64,000 bases of DNA from Hydrotalea sandarakina (GTDB taxonomy: Bacteria; Bacteroidota; Bacteroidia; Chitinophagales; Chitinophagaceae). Shown here one piece after another: positions 1 to 9,693 of the stretch (the stretch's first letter is position 1; every line of letters starts with the position of its first letter). The notes under the pieces were generated by a model, which ran no database searches, was not told the origin of the DNA, and saw only the letters and a program-made list of their open reading frames with translations. The DNA lies in contig NZ_QKZV01000002.1 of assembly GCF_003254115.1 (NCBI RefSeq), forward strand, positions 124,001 through 188,000, read 5' to 3'. The translations under genes were made by a program, and so were the position numbers.

Positions 1-8
1 ATCCGGAT

Positions 9-473
9 ATGATGCATGAAAAAGAAAGAATAATACATCTTTATCAACAACTTTACGATGGAGAGCCTTGGTTGGGAATCAATTTGAAATCAACATTACA
101 AAATATCAGCCCAACACAAGCATCTACACGTTTTTTAGCAAATTGCAATACAATTTGGGAAATTGTTAATCATATCATTTCTTGGCGATATGCTGTTATG
201 GATAAAATGAGAGGTGTGAACATAGCAACGCCTGCCAATAATTATATTGTTCCGGTTACTGATACCTCAGAACGAGCATGGAATGAGACCTTACAACGAC
301 TTGAAGATTCACAGAATGAATGGATTTCTTTTTTGAATAATTTTCGGCAAGAAGATTTTGACACTGTATATACGCCCGGTAATATGACTTACTACGAACT
401 TATACATGGTATTATTCAACATGATGCTTATCATTTGGGTCAGATTGTAATATTTGCTAAACAAGCTGTCTGA
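9..473 (+). CDS. DinB-family (DinB_2-like) putative metal-dependent protein
   Basis: A 154-residue four-helix-bundle protein of the DinB/YfiT superfamily. The metal-binding histidine triad of the family is visible: His55 in the VNHIISW segment and His138 and His142 in HDAYHLGQ near the C-terminus. Members are often damage- or stress-inducible and some act as thiol-dependent transferases or hydrolases; the substrate cannot be read here. The ATG at position 9 is so close to the window edge, with no in-frame stop before it, that the true start could lie upstream; the length is nevertheless typical. No neighbour on the same strand helps to define its role. Confidence 0.85.
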   Translation: MMHEKERIIHLYQQLYDGEPWLGINLKSTLQNISPTQASTRFLANCNTIWEIVNHIISWRYAVMDKMRGVNIATPANNYIVPVTDTSERAWNETLQRLEDSQNEWISFLNNFRQEDFDTVYTPGNMTYYELIHGIIQHDAYHLGQIVIFAKQAV

Positions 474-768
474 AAAATTTTATGGTTTCTCCTTAAAATA
501 GGTTGACTAAAAATCAATCCTTTCATGGATACAAAACAACAAATGATTCCAGCGTACTGAAAGCAAAGTGAGATTAAGGAAAGTTTACAGAGAAATATTT
601 TTCAACGGTACAAATAAATACCCTCATTCATTCAAATTGGTAAGCTATTTATTATCTTAATTAACCAATAACAAAATGATTAAATATGCCGGTTAGCATT
701 TTCAATAATTCATATTAAAAAGCTAATTGAATTTAAGCCTTTCATCAATTCGCCGATAATCCCAATTT
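474..768. other. Intergenic spacer, no gene seen
   Basis: About 295 bases between the convergent DinB-like gene and the RND permease gene. It is A+T-rich, all frames are broken by stops, and I see no strong terminator hairpin, tRNA-like cloverleaf or repeat. Short A/T-only complementarities are present but no better than expected by composition. Confidence 0.6.
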
Positions 769-3700
769 TTATTTCATCTCTCTTCTTGCATAAAAATTAT
801 ACAGTAGCCGTAAAAAAGTTGGGAATACAAATAACAGTAAAGGTATCCCCGTTATGAAACCGCCAATTACGGCAATGGCCAGGGCTTGTTGCATTTGTGC
901 ACCCATGCCAATACCTAATGCCAATGGCATTAATGCTAATATGGCTCCTATAGCGGTCATTAATTTAGGCCTTATTCTTAATGCTAATGCATAATTTACC
1001 GATTCATCTACATTGCCATTAGAATCTTTCATGTTGAAGAAAAACTGATTGACGGTAAAAATGGCATTTTCAGCAATTATACCTACTATCATAATTATTC
1101 CGGTATAACTACTCACATTTAAAGGAGTATGTGTAACATACAATGCAAATAAACAACCCGGAATACTAAGTATGGATATGAATAAAATAAGGAATGATAG
1201 TATCCATTCTCTAAATAAAAACAATAATACCGTAAATACCAATAAACAGGCTGCTACTAAAATGGTCAGTAACTCTTTAAATGATTGTTGTTGTTCAGCA
1301 TAGGCGCCTCCAAAGTTTACATAGTAACCGGGGGGTAGATTGAGTTGTTGTGCGAACTTTTTTTGCAGCTCGTTCACAGCACTTCCCAAATCGCGATTGG
1401 ATAAGCGTGAGGTAAGTACCACACATGATTTTAAATCTTCGCGCTTATAATCAATCTCGCCTTTTTCGGTTTGTACGGTACAAAAAAATGACAGTGGTTT
1501 TAAAGTGCCATCCGGTAAAAAAATAAGTTGCTTTCTTATTTTATCAATATCATTATCAGCATAGTTGGTAACGCGTAAGCGAATTTTTCGCATTTGTTCT
1601 CCATCTTGTATTTGCCCTACTTGCAGATTACCCAGCATAGATGCTTGTACAGGTGAAGGTTCTGTTACATTGGCATTATCGCCTAATACAATGCCTTCCG
1701 TGTACATGGTGAGTTGTTTTTGAAAGCTAGCCAGTGATATACCATATTGTGCCAATTTCACATCATTTGGATAAATAATTACGGTAGGGCCTGCTGAAAT
1801 CATTCCATTGGATACATCAACTAAGCCTTGCGTATGCTGCATAATGGTATCGGCTTTACGTCCGAGGTATTCTAATTCTTTTTGATTGTCTCCAAAAATC
1901 TTTACTTCTATTGGGCTGGGTGTACTCATTAAATTTCCCAACAAATCTTGTATGCGTTGCCCAAATTCAATATGCATTACCGGAACAGAGGAGGCAATGC
2001 TTTTTCGTAATTCATCTATTACTTCGGTAGTTTTCTTGTTTCTATCTTTTTTTAATTGTATTAAGTAATCACCGTAATTCGGCGCCACATTTCTAAAATC
2101 AAGACGTAATCCGGTACGCCTTGAATAACTGGCCACATTGGGATTGGCCAGAATAATTTTTTCCATTTTTTGGCAAAGCTTATCTGTTTCTTCCAATGCA
2201 GTTCCACTGGGTGAAAAATAGTCTAATACAATTGTGCCTTCATCTAATTCCGGTAAAAAACCGGTTTGTAATTTTCCGGAAGCATACCATCCGCCGAATA
2301 AAAGTATGGATAGAAATAGAATAGCGAGCCAAGGTTTGGTGTATAATTGGGTTAACCATTTGTATTGATTTAAACTTTCCTGTTCGGTATGAACGTGGCT
2401 GCCTTTGTGTGGACGATAACCAATTAATAAATGTAAAACCGGAGTAACAATCCATGTAACAAAGAAGGAACATACCAAAGTTAGTTCCATGGTTTTGGCT
2501 AATTCTTTAAAGAAAGCACCGGCTAATCCGCCCATTAATACAAATGGTAAGAAAATAACAATAGTACTCAATGAGGAACCCACCATGGCAGGAAACAAAT
2601 CCTTTATAGCTTCCTTCACCACTTCAAATTTGTCTTTCTTAGGATTGTCCTCATGTACCCGATAAATTTGTTCAATAATTACAATAATATCATCTATAAA
2701 CAAGCCTACTGCAGCGGCAATTCCACCTAACGACATAATGTTAATGGTAATGCCGGCTAGGCCCAATGCAATTAATGTGAAGCCTAATGTAACAGGTAGT
2801 GTAAGTATTACTACGGTGCTTGCACGCCATGATCGTAAGAAAATAATGACTACTAATATAGCCAATAACAAACCTTCTAAAATGGTATGAATAACACTGT
2901 TAATGCTATCACTTACAAAAGCAGATTGATTGTAGTATGGGCGTAATGAAATGCCTTTAGGTAATAAAGCATTGATTTCTGCAGCTTTTGCATCGGCATT
3001 TTTAGCAAACTGAATAAGATTAACGCCGGGTTGTTTTACTAAATCAACAATTACACCTTGGTGGCCATTGGTATTAATAATGTTGAATTCGGTTTGCTCT
3101 TGCAGCTCTACCGTAGCAAAGTCGCGTAGCCTTACAATTCGCTGCGGAGTATTTTTTATTACAACATTTAGTAAATCTTCTGTACTGTTAATTCTATTGT
3201 CAGTAAGGGTTAAATACAAACGCCTGAAGTCAGAAATTTTTCCATTCGATAAAACGTAATTGTTTTGTTGAAAAAGTTGAATTAAAGTATCGGGCGTAAC
3301 ACCTAACGCCGACATTTTAATTACATTGGGAATAATTTCAAATTCTTTGGCTTTTCCACCACGTAAAATAACGGTTGAAATGCCATCAATTTGAGAAAAG
3401 AGTGGCCGTACGGTATTCATTGCTAAATCGCGTAAGCCAATTAATCCTACACTTTCATTTTTACTTTCTAATGTAAAACCATATACCGGAAACAATGACT
3501 GGTTATAACCTTCAATGGCAATATTGGTGCCTGCCGGTAATAGGTTTTTAATTTCATTAATGCGACTTTCAATTTGCAAACGTGCATCGTCAACATCAAT
3601 TCCCCAGTTAAAATAAATTTGAATATCGGAACTTCCCCGGCTTGTAACACTTTTAACAACGGTAACCCCTTTAACACGTTTAACGGCACTTTCCAATGGT

Positions 3701-3894
3701 TTAGTTACCGTAATCATCATTCTATCAATGGGTGTAGAACCAACATCGGCAATTAGTTTTACTTTAGGAAACATTACTTCGGGAAATAATGCTGTTTGCA
3801 TTTTACTGAAAGTAAATAAGCCTAAAGCAATAAGCAATAATGCAATGAATAAAAATGGTTTCCGATATTTTTTAAAATAGTTAGATTGTTCCAT
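769..3894 (-). CDS. Efflux RND transporter permease subunit (AcrB/CusA-like)
   Basis: Inner-membrane proton-driven RND pump of 1041 residues, the usual length, with a first membrane segment at about 14-30, two large periplasmic loops and two blocks of membrane helices. The paired aspartates of the proton relay are Asp401-Asp402 (in GLFIDDIIVI), as in drug-type HAE pumps, but the position matching AcrB Lys940 is Glu942 (in GIIAENAIF), as in heavy-metal CusA. The substrate class is therefore undecided. It is the last gene of a run with the adaptor 34 bases upstream and a TolC-type channel before that, so the three very likely form one tripartite pump. A two-component system lies just upstream on the same strand and may control it. 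Confidence 0.95.
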   Translation of the reverse strand: MEQSNYFKKYRKPFLFIALLLIALGLFTFSKMQTALFPEVMFPKVKLIADVGSTPIDRMMITVTKPLESAVKRVKGVTVVKSVTSRGSSDIQIYFNWGIDVDDARLQIESRINEIKNLLPAGTNIAIEGYNQSLFPVYGFTLESKNESVGLIGLRDLAMNTVRPLFSQIDGISTVILRGGKAKEFEIIPNVIKMSALGVTPDTLIQLFQQNNYVLSNGKISDFRRLYLTLTDNRINSTEDLLNVVIKNTPQRIVRLRDFATVELQEQTEFNIINTNGHQGVIVDLVKQPGVNLIQFAKNADAKAAEINALLPKGISLRPYYNQSAFVSDSINSVIHTILEGLLLAILVVIIFLRSWRASTVVILTLPVTLGFTLIALGLAGITINIMSLGGIAAAVGLFIDDIIVIIEQIYRVHEDNPKKDKFEVVKEAIKDLFPAMVGSSLSTIVIFLPFVLMGGLAGAFFKELAKTMELTLVCSFFVTWIVTPVLHLLIGYRPHKGSHVHTEQESLNQYKWLTQLYTKPWLAILFLSILLFGGWYASGKLQTGFLPELDEGTIVLDYFSPSGTALEETDKLCQKMEKIILANPNVASYSRRTGLRLDFRNVAPNYGDYLIQLKKDRNKKTTEVIDELRKSIASSVPVMHIEFGQRIQDLLGNLMSTPSPIEVKIFGDNQKELEYLGRKADTIMQHTQGLVDVSNGMISAGPTVIIYPNDVKLAQYGISLASFQKQLTMYTEGIVLGDNANVTEPSPVQASMLGNLQVGQIQDGEQMRKIRLRVTNYADNDIDKIRKQLIFLPDGTLKPLSFFCTVQTEKGEIDYKREDLKSCVVLTSRLSNRDLGSAVNELQKKFAQQLNLPPGYYVNFGGAYAEQQQSFKELLTILVAACLLVFTVLLFLFREWILSFLILFISILSIPGCLFALYVTHTPLNVSSYTGIIMIVGIIAENAIFTVNQFFFNMKDSNGNVDESVNYALALRIRPKLMTAIGAILALMPLALGIGMGAQMQQALAIAVIGGFITGIPLLLFVFPTFLRLLYNFYARREMK

Positions 3895-3928
3895 AAAGCC
3901 TTGTGGTGTTTAAATACAAGAAATTGGC

Positions 3929-4840
3929 TTATTGTAATATTTTTACCAATGCCGTATCGCTTAATCCGTAATTACCTGAAACCAGAATTTTTTCTTGTTG
4001 TGTAAAATGAGGTTGTTTAATTTCTATCAGGCTATCATTTTGTGCACCAATCATTACAGGAACTTTTACCGCTATGGAATCATTTAATAATTTCATTACC
4101 CAAAAGTTTAACATACGTTCATCACTTAAAACAGCAGGTTTGGGTAACATGGTGGCATTATTATTCTTGTAGGTTACTAAATGAACTGTTGCAATAATAC
4201 CTTCGGGTATGTATTTATTTGTGATAGGCTTAGCCATATAAGGAATGGTTTGTAGCCCGGTATTTGCCTGAATGATTGGTTTTTCAAGGTGTGTATGAAT
4301 AACGGTTTTGTCGGGTAGAATTACATCGCAGTTGAAGTTGTCTTGTATAAATTTTTCATCTTCGTAAGGAATGTTCACTTGGAAATAAAGGCTAGTTGGA
4401 TCAACAATATTACAAAGTGCACTGCCTTCCATTACAAATACGCCTGTTTGTGATTGTGGAATGGTTGATATTACGCCACTTATGGGTGCATATACTTTAA
4501 TTAGTCCGTAATTTTTATCTTTAATATCATTATTTACGGAATTACCCAAAACAAATCTTTCTTTGGTTTCGAGTATATACAGCAGTTGGCCTTTTTTTAC
4601 ATGGTCGTTAAAGTTAACGTGGGTACTATATACATAACCTGCCACAGGAGCCGCTACGGTATTTCTTCGCAAATACATTGCTGTTGCCGATAAACGATCG
4701 GTTTGGACCATAATACCGTTTTTAATAGTTGTAGTAGTTACAGTTGAACGAGGAGTGATGGTTTCATCATTGACTTGTGTATGGTTACAGGCCAATGCAA
4801 TAAAACTTAAAAACGTTGCAGCGATAATAGCATGTTTCAT
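3929..4840 (-). CDS. RND efflux periplasmic adaptor (membrane fusion protein), lipoprotein
   Basis: Adaptor of 303 residues linking the RND permease to the outer-membrane channel. I chose the ATG at 4840 because it gives a clean lipoprotein signal peptide (MKHAIIAATFLSFIALAC, lipidated Cys18); the longer frame to 4930 would overlap the upstream channel gene and bury this signal. Two lipoyl half-motifs are visible (AAPVAGYVYSTHVNFNDHVK and later YAPISGVIS), separated by only about 30 residues, so the alpha-hairpin is very short, followed by a beta-barrel region and a membrane-proximal domain. It starts 28 bases after the TolC gene stop and ends 34 bases before the permease. Confidence 0.92.
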   Translation of the reverse strand: MKHAIIAATFLSFIALACNHTQVNDETITPRSTVTTTTIKNGIMVQTDRLSATAMYLRRNTVAAPVAGYVYSTHVNFNDHVKKGQLLYILETKERFVLGNSVNNDIKDKNYGLIKVYAPISGVISTIPQSQTGVFVMEGSALCNIVDPTSLYFQVNIPYEDEKFIQDNFNCDVILPDKTVIHTHLEKPIIQANTGLQTIPYMAKPITNKYIPEGIIATVHLVTYKNNNATMLPKPAVLSDERMLNFWVMKLLNDSIAVKVPVMIGAQNDSLIEIKQPHFTQQEKILVSGNYGLSDTALVKILQ

Positions 4841-4868
4841 TGCTATGAAAGAGTTTAATTTTAAAAAA

Positions 4869-6164
4869 TTACCAGTTCCAGTAATTATAATTATTAATAG
4901 CAAGTAGTCTGTTGGTTTGCAGGGTTGCAATGTTTAATTGTAAAGCTGCACTACTGCGTAAAATAGTAATATAATCAATTACAGAACCTTGTCCGTTAAT
5001 GATTTGATTTTGATAATAATTTATTAGGTTATCATAATCTTTTATTTGCTTTTGCACTGCTTCTATTTGTTCATCAGCAGAGTGTATAACTTGGAGAAAT
5101 GATTTTTTTTGACTTTCATTTTTTTGAACAAAAAATTGGCTATTTATGGCAGTGCTTTGCTGTAATATTTTGGTTTTTTCATCATTCATTTTTCGTTGAT
5201 GCCCATCGAATATTCTTTGTGTAACCATAATGCCAACTTCCCATCCTAAACGTTTATATATTGTGGGCAAATACACGGCATTTAAGCCGGCAGAGGAATA
5301 TAAACTTACAATAGGCCTGTACTGTGTATTAAAAATATTTTGTGCTGCTGTTAAATTTAAACTGTCTAATTGAAATTGCTTAATGAAACCGGATTGATAA
5401 CTGTCTAGTGCAGAGGAGATTTGAAGGTTTAAGGGTGCAAGCTCAACAATAGTGCTATCATTAATTCCGCAAATGCTATACAATTGCAATAAATGTGCCT
5501 TATAACTGTTTTTTAAAGCCTGCAAATTGGTATTTTGTTGTTCTAATTCTATTTCTAAAACTTTATAATCACCCTGCCTTGCTAAACCGCCAGCAGAAAG
5601 TTTTTGGGTAATTTGTATTTGTTTTTGAATAACAGATTGAATGTTTTGAATGGCTTTTTGTTGTTCAATATCCTGTAGGCAAATAATGTATTGGTCTGTT
5701 ACAAATTTTTCTAAATCATGATTGCTTAAAACAGAACTGTTATTGACGATTTGATTTTGTATAGCTAACTGATTATTTACCGCCTGAACTCTTTGTTTAT
5801 TAAAAAGCGGTTGTTGAATGGTGAGTAAAGCTTGATACAGTCCTCCATTAGTAGCCGATAAATCATAGCCATAATAGTCGTTAATGGTTTTGGGTGGATT
5901 TAATTTCAAACCTGTATTAGAGGGGTCATTGGCATACATGGGTGCAAACAAATAGTTATAAGAAGTGCCAATAATTGGCTTTTGTAAGGATGCCACTATT
6001 TTATTAGCCTCTAATTGATTGGCTTGTGTTTGCAGGCCATTGGTTTTTATTAATGGTGAATTTTGTAAGGCTACTTCAATAAAGTGCGATAAATTTTCTT
6101 GCCCGTAAACAATATTGCTAATAAAAATAAATACAAAAGAACTGAGTACAACAATCTTTTTCAT
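4869..6164 (-). CDS. TolC family outer-membrane efflux protein
   Basis: Outer-membrane channel of 431 residues with an N-terminal signal peptide (MKKIVVLSSFVFIFISNIVYG) and the repeated long helices rich in Gln, Asn and Leu that are typical of OEP/TolC proteins. It is the first gene of the pump block channel-adaptor-permease, with 28 bases to the next start. The 270-base gap separating it from the histidine kinase gene upstream suggests its own promoter, although I could not find a clear TAnnTTTG box there. Confidence 0.92.
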   Translation of the reverse strand: MKKIVVLSSFVFIFISNIVYGQENLSHFIEVALQNSPLIKTNGLQTQANQLEANKIVASLQKPIIGTSYNYLFAPMYANDPSNTGLKLNPPKTINDYYGYDLSATNGGLYQALLTIQQPLFNKQRVQAVNNQLAIQNQIVNNSSVLSNHDLEKFVTDQYIICLQDIEQQKAIQNIQSVIQKQIQITQKLSAGGLARQGDYKVLEIELEQQNTNLQALKNSYKAHLLQLYSICGINDSTIVELAPLNLQISSALDSYQSGFIKQFQLDSLNLTAAQNIFNTQYRPIVSLYSSAGLNAVYLPTIYKRLGWEVGIMVTQRIFDGHQRKMNDEKTKILQQSTAINSQFFVQKNESQKKSFLQVIHSADEQIEAVQKQIKDYDNLINYYQNQIINGQGSVIDYITILRSSAALQLNIATLQTNRLLAINNYNYWNW

Positions 6165-6436
6165 GGCCTATTCATTAATTTGCTATCCGTTTTTTGATGT
6201 ATAAAATGATAGCACTGATAATATACTGAGTTGCAATTTTAAATTTTGGTTAAATTAATGCCTTTTTATTGATCCACTAAACAGATTTCAACAATCAATA
6301 AATCATTATGAATGCATTTTAAAAAACATAAATCTGCCATAGATTTTTTCAGCTAAATAAATTAATTGAACCTGGACTTAAAATGCTACTCTAAGTGGGC
6401 TAAGTTACAAGATAGAATTTGGAGATTTTCTGAATT
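6165..6436. other. Spacer between histidine kinase and efflux genes
   Basis: A+T-rich 272-base gap between two minus-strand genes. It should carry the promoter and any response-regulator site for the efflux block, but I found no exact TAnnTTTG box on the minus strand and no convincing direct repeat. Confidence 0.4.
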
Positions 6437-7705
6437 TTAAAATACCAGTATAAAACAGTGCATGCCATTTTTAAACTTATAATCTATTTGCCAGCCATTT
6501 CTTATACAAATCTCTTTTACAATGGCAAGGCCCAAGCCTGTACTTTTTGGGTTTTTTGAACCTTTTTTAAAACGTTCAAAAATTATACTGGTATCAAGCG
6601 GCGCGTTTATTCCGGAATTAATAATCGTAAATCGATTGTTCTCTGTGTTTATATATATGCTGCCATTTAAAATATTATGTCTCACCGCATTTAAAAATAA
6701 ATTGTGAATTAATATTTCAATAAGGGTTTTGTTACATTGAATGGTTAAGTTATTTTTAAGTTCGGTATGTATTGTAATGTTTTTGCCAATGGCTTGCTCA
6801 CTAAAATAGGGTATAACCTCTTCAATGATTTCTTTAATACTGATGGAAGATGTTTCTATAAATTGGTTATTTTCAATTTTGGCTAATAACAATAAATTCT
6901 TATTAATTCTTTTTAATTTGGAAACAGATTCATATAACGAGTGTACAATATTTAGTTGTTGTTCTTGTAAATGACTGTCCTGCATTAATAAATCTAACTT
7001 CGATTGAAAAATAGCCAATGGCGTTTGTAATTCATGCGATGCATTTTGTATAAATACCTTTTGTAAGTCAAATGATTGTAAGGTTTGTTGAATAAGTTTG
7101 GTTAAACTTTTATTGAGCTGATTAAATTCTTTAATTCCCGTTTTCTTGAAAGCGGGCATTTGATTGCTTTCAATACTAAACTGTTCAATTTTTTTCAAGG
7201 TGTCGTGAAAAGGATACCATAGTTTGTTAGAAATAAACAGGGTAATAAAAAATATAACCAATAATAAAACAAATAAAATGCCCAAATAAATCCAAACAAT
7301 GGTACGTATTAAATCTTCTGACTCTACTAAGTTCAAGCGTATCATTAATACAAATGGTTTGCCTTGTATGCTCACGTCTTTGTATAGCACTCTGTAGGGC
7401 TCCCATTCGGGTACCAATGTGTCTAAAAATACTTGTTGAATAATATTGTTTTTGGGTTTGCTTTTCACTGTATCGGGTAGTATGCGTGTATCTCTGTTAA
7501 ACCTGTTCCATGTGGGTATGTCAGTAATTTTAAGCGTAGGTTCATTGTTTCTTGTAAATTCATCACTTCGCAATAAAATAGCCTCATCTACATCATCTTT
7601 ATATAGTTTTTCTAATGTGTAGTATATAAAGGGTGCACTTAGCAATAAAATAATGATAGCTGAAAATGAATAATAAACCAATGTTTTATTCAATAATCTA
7701 TTCAT
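6437..7705 (-). CDS. Two-component sensor histidine kinase
   Basis: Membrane histidine kinase of 422 residues. Two membrane segments at about 11-29 and 136-158 flank a periplasmic sensor loop of roughly 105 residues. The HisKA domain carries the phosphoacceptor His224 in FIQNASHELQTPLAIF; the ATPase domain shows the N box around NLFLNAVRHN and the G2 box STGLGLAIVKE. I chose the start at 7705 because its ATG overlaps the TGA of the response regulator gene in the classic ATGA arrangement; an ATG 9 bases upstream is also open. The tight overlap means translation coupled to its regulator. The adjacent efflux genes are the likely targets, by position only. Confidence 0.93.
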   Translation of the reverse strand: MNRLLNKTLVYYSFSAIIILLLSAPFIYYTLEKLYKDDVDEAILLRSDEFTRNNEPTLKITDIPTWNRFNRDTRILPDTVKSKPKNNIIQQVFLDTLVPEWEPYRVLYKDVSIQGKPFVLMIRLNLVESEDLIRTIVWIYLGILFVLLLVIFFITLFISNKLWYPFHDTLKKIEQFSIESNQMPAFKKTGIKEFNQLNKSLTKLIQQTLQSFDLQKVFIQNASHELQTPLAIFQSKLDLLMQDSHLQEQQLNIVHSLYESVSKLKRINKNLLLLAKIENNQFIETSSISIKEIIEEVIPYFSEQAIGKNITIHTELKNNLTIQCNKTLIEILIHNLFLNAVRHNILNGSIYINTENNRFTIINSGINAPLDTSIIFERFKKGSKNPKSTGLGLAIVKEICIRNGWQIDYKFKNGMHCFILVF

Positions 7706-8376
7706 GACTCCCATTTATAACCCATACCATAGGTTGTTTTAATGTAATCATTGCATCCTGCTTCGGCCAATTTCTTTTTTAAATTTTTGATGTGTGAATA
7801 AACAAAATCATAATTATCCAGCATATCCGCCATATCGCCACTTAAATGCTCTGCTAATGCTGCTTTAGAAATAGTTTTATTTTTATTGCCAATTAAAAAA
7901 AGTAATAAATCAAACTCTTTTTTGGTTAATGGTACCGTATGTTCTTTAACCTTGGCTGTTTTAGCTAATAAATCAATTTCCAACTCATTCAAATGAATAT
8001 GGTTAGAACTTCCAAAATGATTTCTGCGAATAACTGAGAATATTCTTGCTCCTAATTCCGATAAATGAAAAGGTTTAGCCAGGTAATCATCCGCGCCCAG
8101 TTGTAAGCCTGTTATTTTTGCTTCCACTGTATTTTTTGCCGAAATAATAATAATGCCATGTTGTTTGGATTGGTTTCTTAAAATTTCTAATAATTGCAAA
8201 CCTTCACCATCGGGTAACATTAAATCGAGTAAGATGCAGTCATATTCATAAATTTCAATTTTCAAAACTGCTTCATGATAATTCAATGCTAATTCACATT
8301 GATAATTTTGCTCTTTTAAATAAGTGGCAATATTATTGGCAAGTTCCTGTTCGTCTTCTATAATTAATATTTTCAT
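7702..8376 (-). CDS. OmpR/PhoB-family response regulator
   Basis: A 224-residue DNA-binding response regulator. The receiver domain (about 1-115) has the acidic pair Glu7/Asp8, phosphoacceptor Asp51 in CILLDLMLPDGEG, Ser79 and the invariant Lys101 in LAKPFH. The C-terminal half is a winged-helix Trans_reg_C domain ending in the usual YIKTTYGMGYKW. It overlaps the kinase gene by four bases, so the pair forms a single two-component unit. Likely function is regulation of the efflux block downstream, inferred from gene order. Confidence 0.95.
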   Translation of the reverse strand: MKILIIEDEQELANNIATYLKEQNYQCELALNYHEAVLKIEIYEYDCILLDLMLPDGEGLQLLEILRNQSKQHGIIIISAKNTVEAKITGLQLGADDYLAKPFHLSELGARIFSVIRRNHFGSSNHIHLNELEIDLLAKTAKVKEHTVPLTKKEFDLLLFLIGNKNKTISKAALAEHLSGDMADMLDNYDFVYSHIKNLKKKLAEAGCNDYIKTTYGMGYKWES

Positions 8377-8556
8377 CTGCTATTCAATTTTCACTTTTAA
8401 AGTGCTGTATAGATTCGAACAAAAATTTTTTCATTGTTTAAATGTAGGTATTTTCCTTAATTCACTCCGTTACTGACTTTGTTTTGCTGTTTAATTGTTT
8501 GCAAGGAGTATATTTCCTTTTTTGAATTATTGCCATGTTTCAATTAGTTTTATTAA

Positions 8557-9660
8557 ATGGTAACCAAAACACATTTTACCATTTTAGATGGTTTGCGCGG
8601 CGTAGCCGCATGCATGGTAGTAATATTTCATTTGTTTGAAGCAAATGCTGTTTCTCCCCTTACTCAAATCATTAATCATGGATATTTAGCAGTTGATTTT
8701 TTCTTTTTGCTTTCCGGGTTTGTAATAGGATATGCTTACGACGATAGATGGGAAAAATTAACCATAGCAGGTTTTTTTCGAAAAAGATTACAACGGTTAC
8801 AGCCAATGGTTGTTATGGGTATGTTTATTGGTGCTGTTTTCTTTTATTTTCAAGCATCTAATTTATGGCCCGGAATTGCCACACTGCCTTTTTGGAAAGT
8901 AATGCTAGTAATGGTTATTGGTTTTTTCATGATACCGATACCGCCGTCAATGGACATACGTGGTTGGTCTGAAACCTATCCATTAAATGGGCCGGCATGG
9001 TCGTTGTTTTATGAGTACATAGTAAATATATTTTATGGTTTGCTTGTTAGAAGGTTTTCAAAATTTTGGTTAAGTGTGCTTGTGTTAGTATCCGGAATTG
9101 CTTTAATTCATTTTTCTATAACGAATCATTCGGGGGATTTGATTGGAGGATGGTCGTTAGAGCCGGAACAATTAAGAATTGGCTTTACAAGAGTGATGTA
9201 TCCATTTTTTGCCGGCTTATTATTATATCGAACCTCTACATTAGTTTTTATAAAAAATGCCTTTTTTTGGTGTAGTGTATTATTAATCATTCTGTTAAGC
9301 ATTCCAAGAATTGGCGGTACTTTACATGTTTGGGAAAATGGTTTGTATGAATCTCTCACTATTGTATTTTTATTCCCCTTCATTGTGTTTTTGGGAGCCG
9401 GCGGGAGTATTCAAAATAAAAGAACACTTCAATTAAGTCAATGGTTAGGAAATATTTCTTATCCCTTGTATATTACACACTATCCCCTTATTTATTGGTA
9501 CACAGCTTGGGTACACGACCATAAAGTTTCTAATTTACAATCATTAGGAATGGGTATAATAGTTTTTTTTATTGCACTTACTATTGCTTTTGTTGCTCTA
9601 AAATGTTACGACGAGCCTGTGCGTAAGTGGTTACAAACTAGGAATGCTTCGCAGGAATAA
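8557..9660 (+). CDS. Acyltransferase 3 family membrane protein
   Basis: A 367-residue integral membrane protein with about ten hydrophobic helices. The N-terminal block FTILDGLRGVAACMVVIFHL has the family's Arg14 and the essential His25, and AVDFFFLLSGFVIGYAYD follows as in other acyltransferase-3 (OafA/NodX type) proteins. Such enzymes O-acylate sugars of lipopolysaccharide, capsule, glycans or small molecules. No glycan genes flank it, so the acceptor is unknown. The gene stands alone, transcribed away from the response regulator and convergent with the next gene. Confidence 0.9.
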   Translation: MVTKTHFTILDGLRGVAACMVVIFHLFEANAVSPLTQIINHGYLAVDFFFLLSGFVIGYAYDDRWEKLTIAGFFRKRLQRLQPMVVMGMFIGAVFFYFQASNLWPGIATLPFWKVMLVMVIGFFMIPIPPSMDIRGWSETYPLNGPAWSLFYEYIVNIFYGLLVRRFSKFWLSVLVLVSGIALIHFSITNHSGDLIGGWSLEPEQLRIGFTRVMYPFFAGLLLYRTSTLVFIKNAFFWCSVLLIILLSIPRIGGTLHVWENGLYESLTIVFLFPFIVFLGAGGSIQNKRTLQLSQWLGNISYPLYITHYPLIYWYTAWVHDHKVSNLQSLGMGIIVFFIALTIAFVALKCYDEPVRKWLQTRNASQE

Positions 9661-9693
9661 TTTTATAAACTATAGCTGTTATAAATAATTATT

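Noticed and set aside
8405-8430. Possible tRNA T-arm-like GATTCGAAC
   Set aside because: No acceptor, D or anticodon stems can be built around it.
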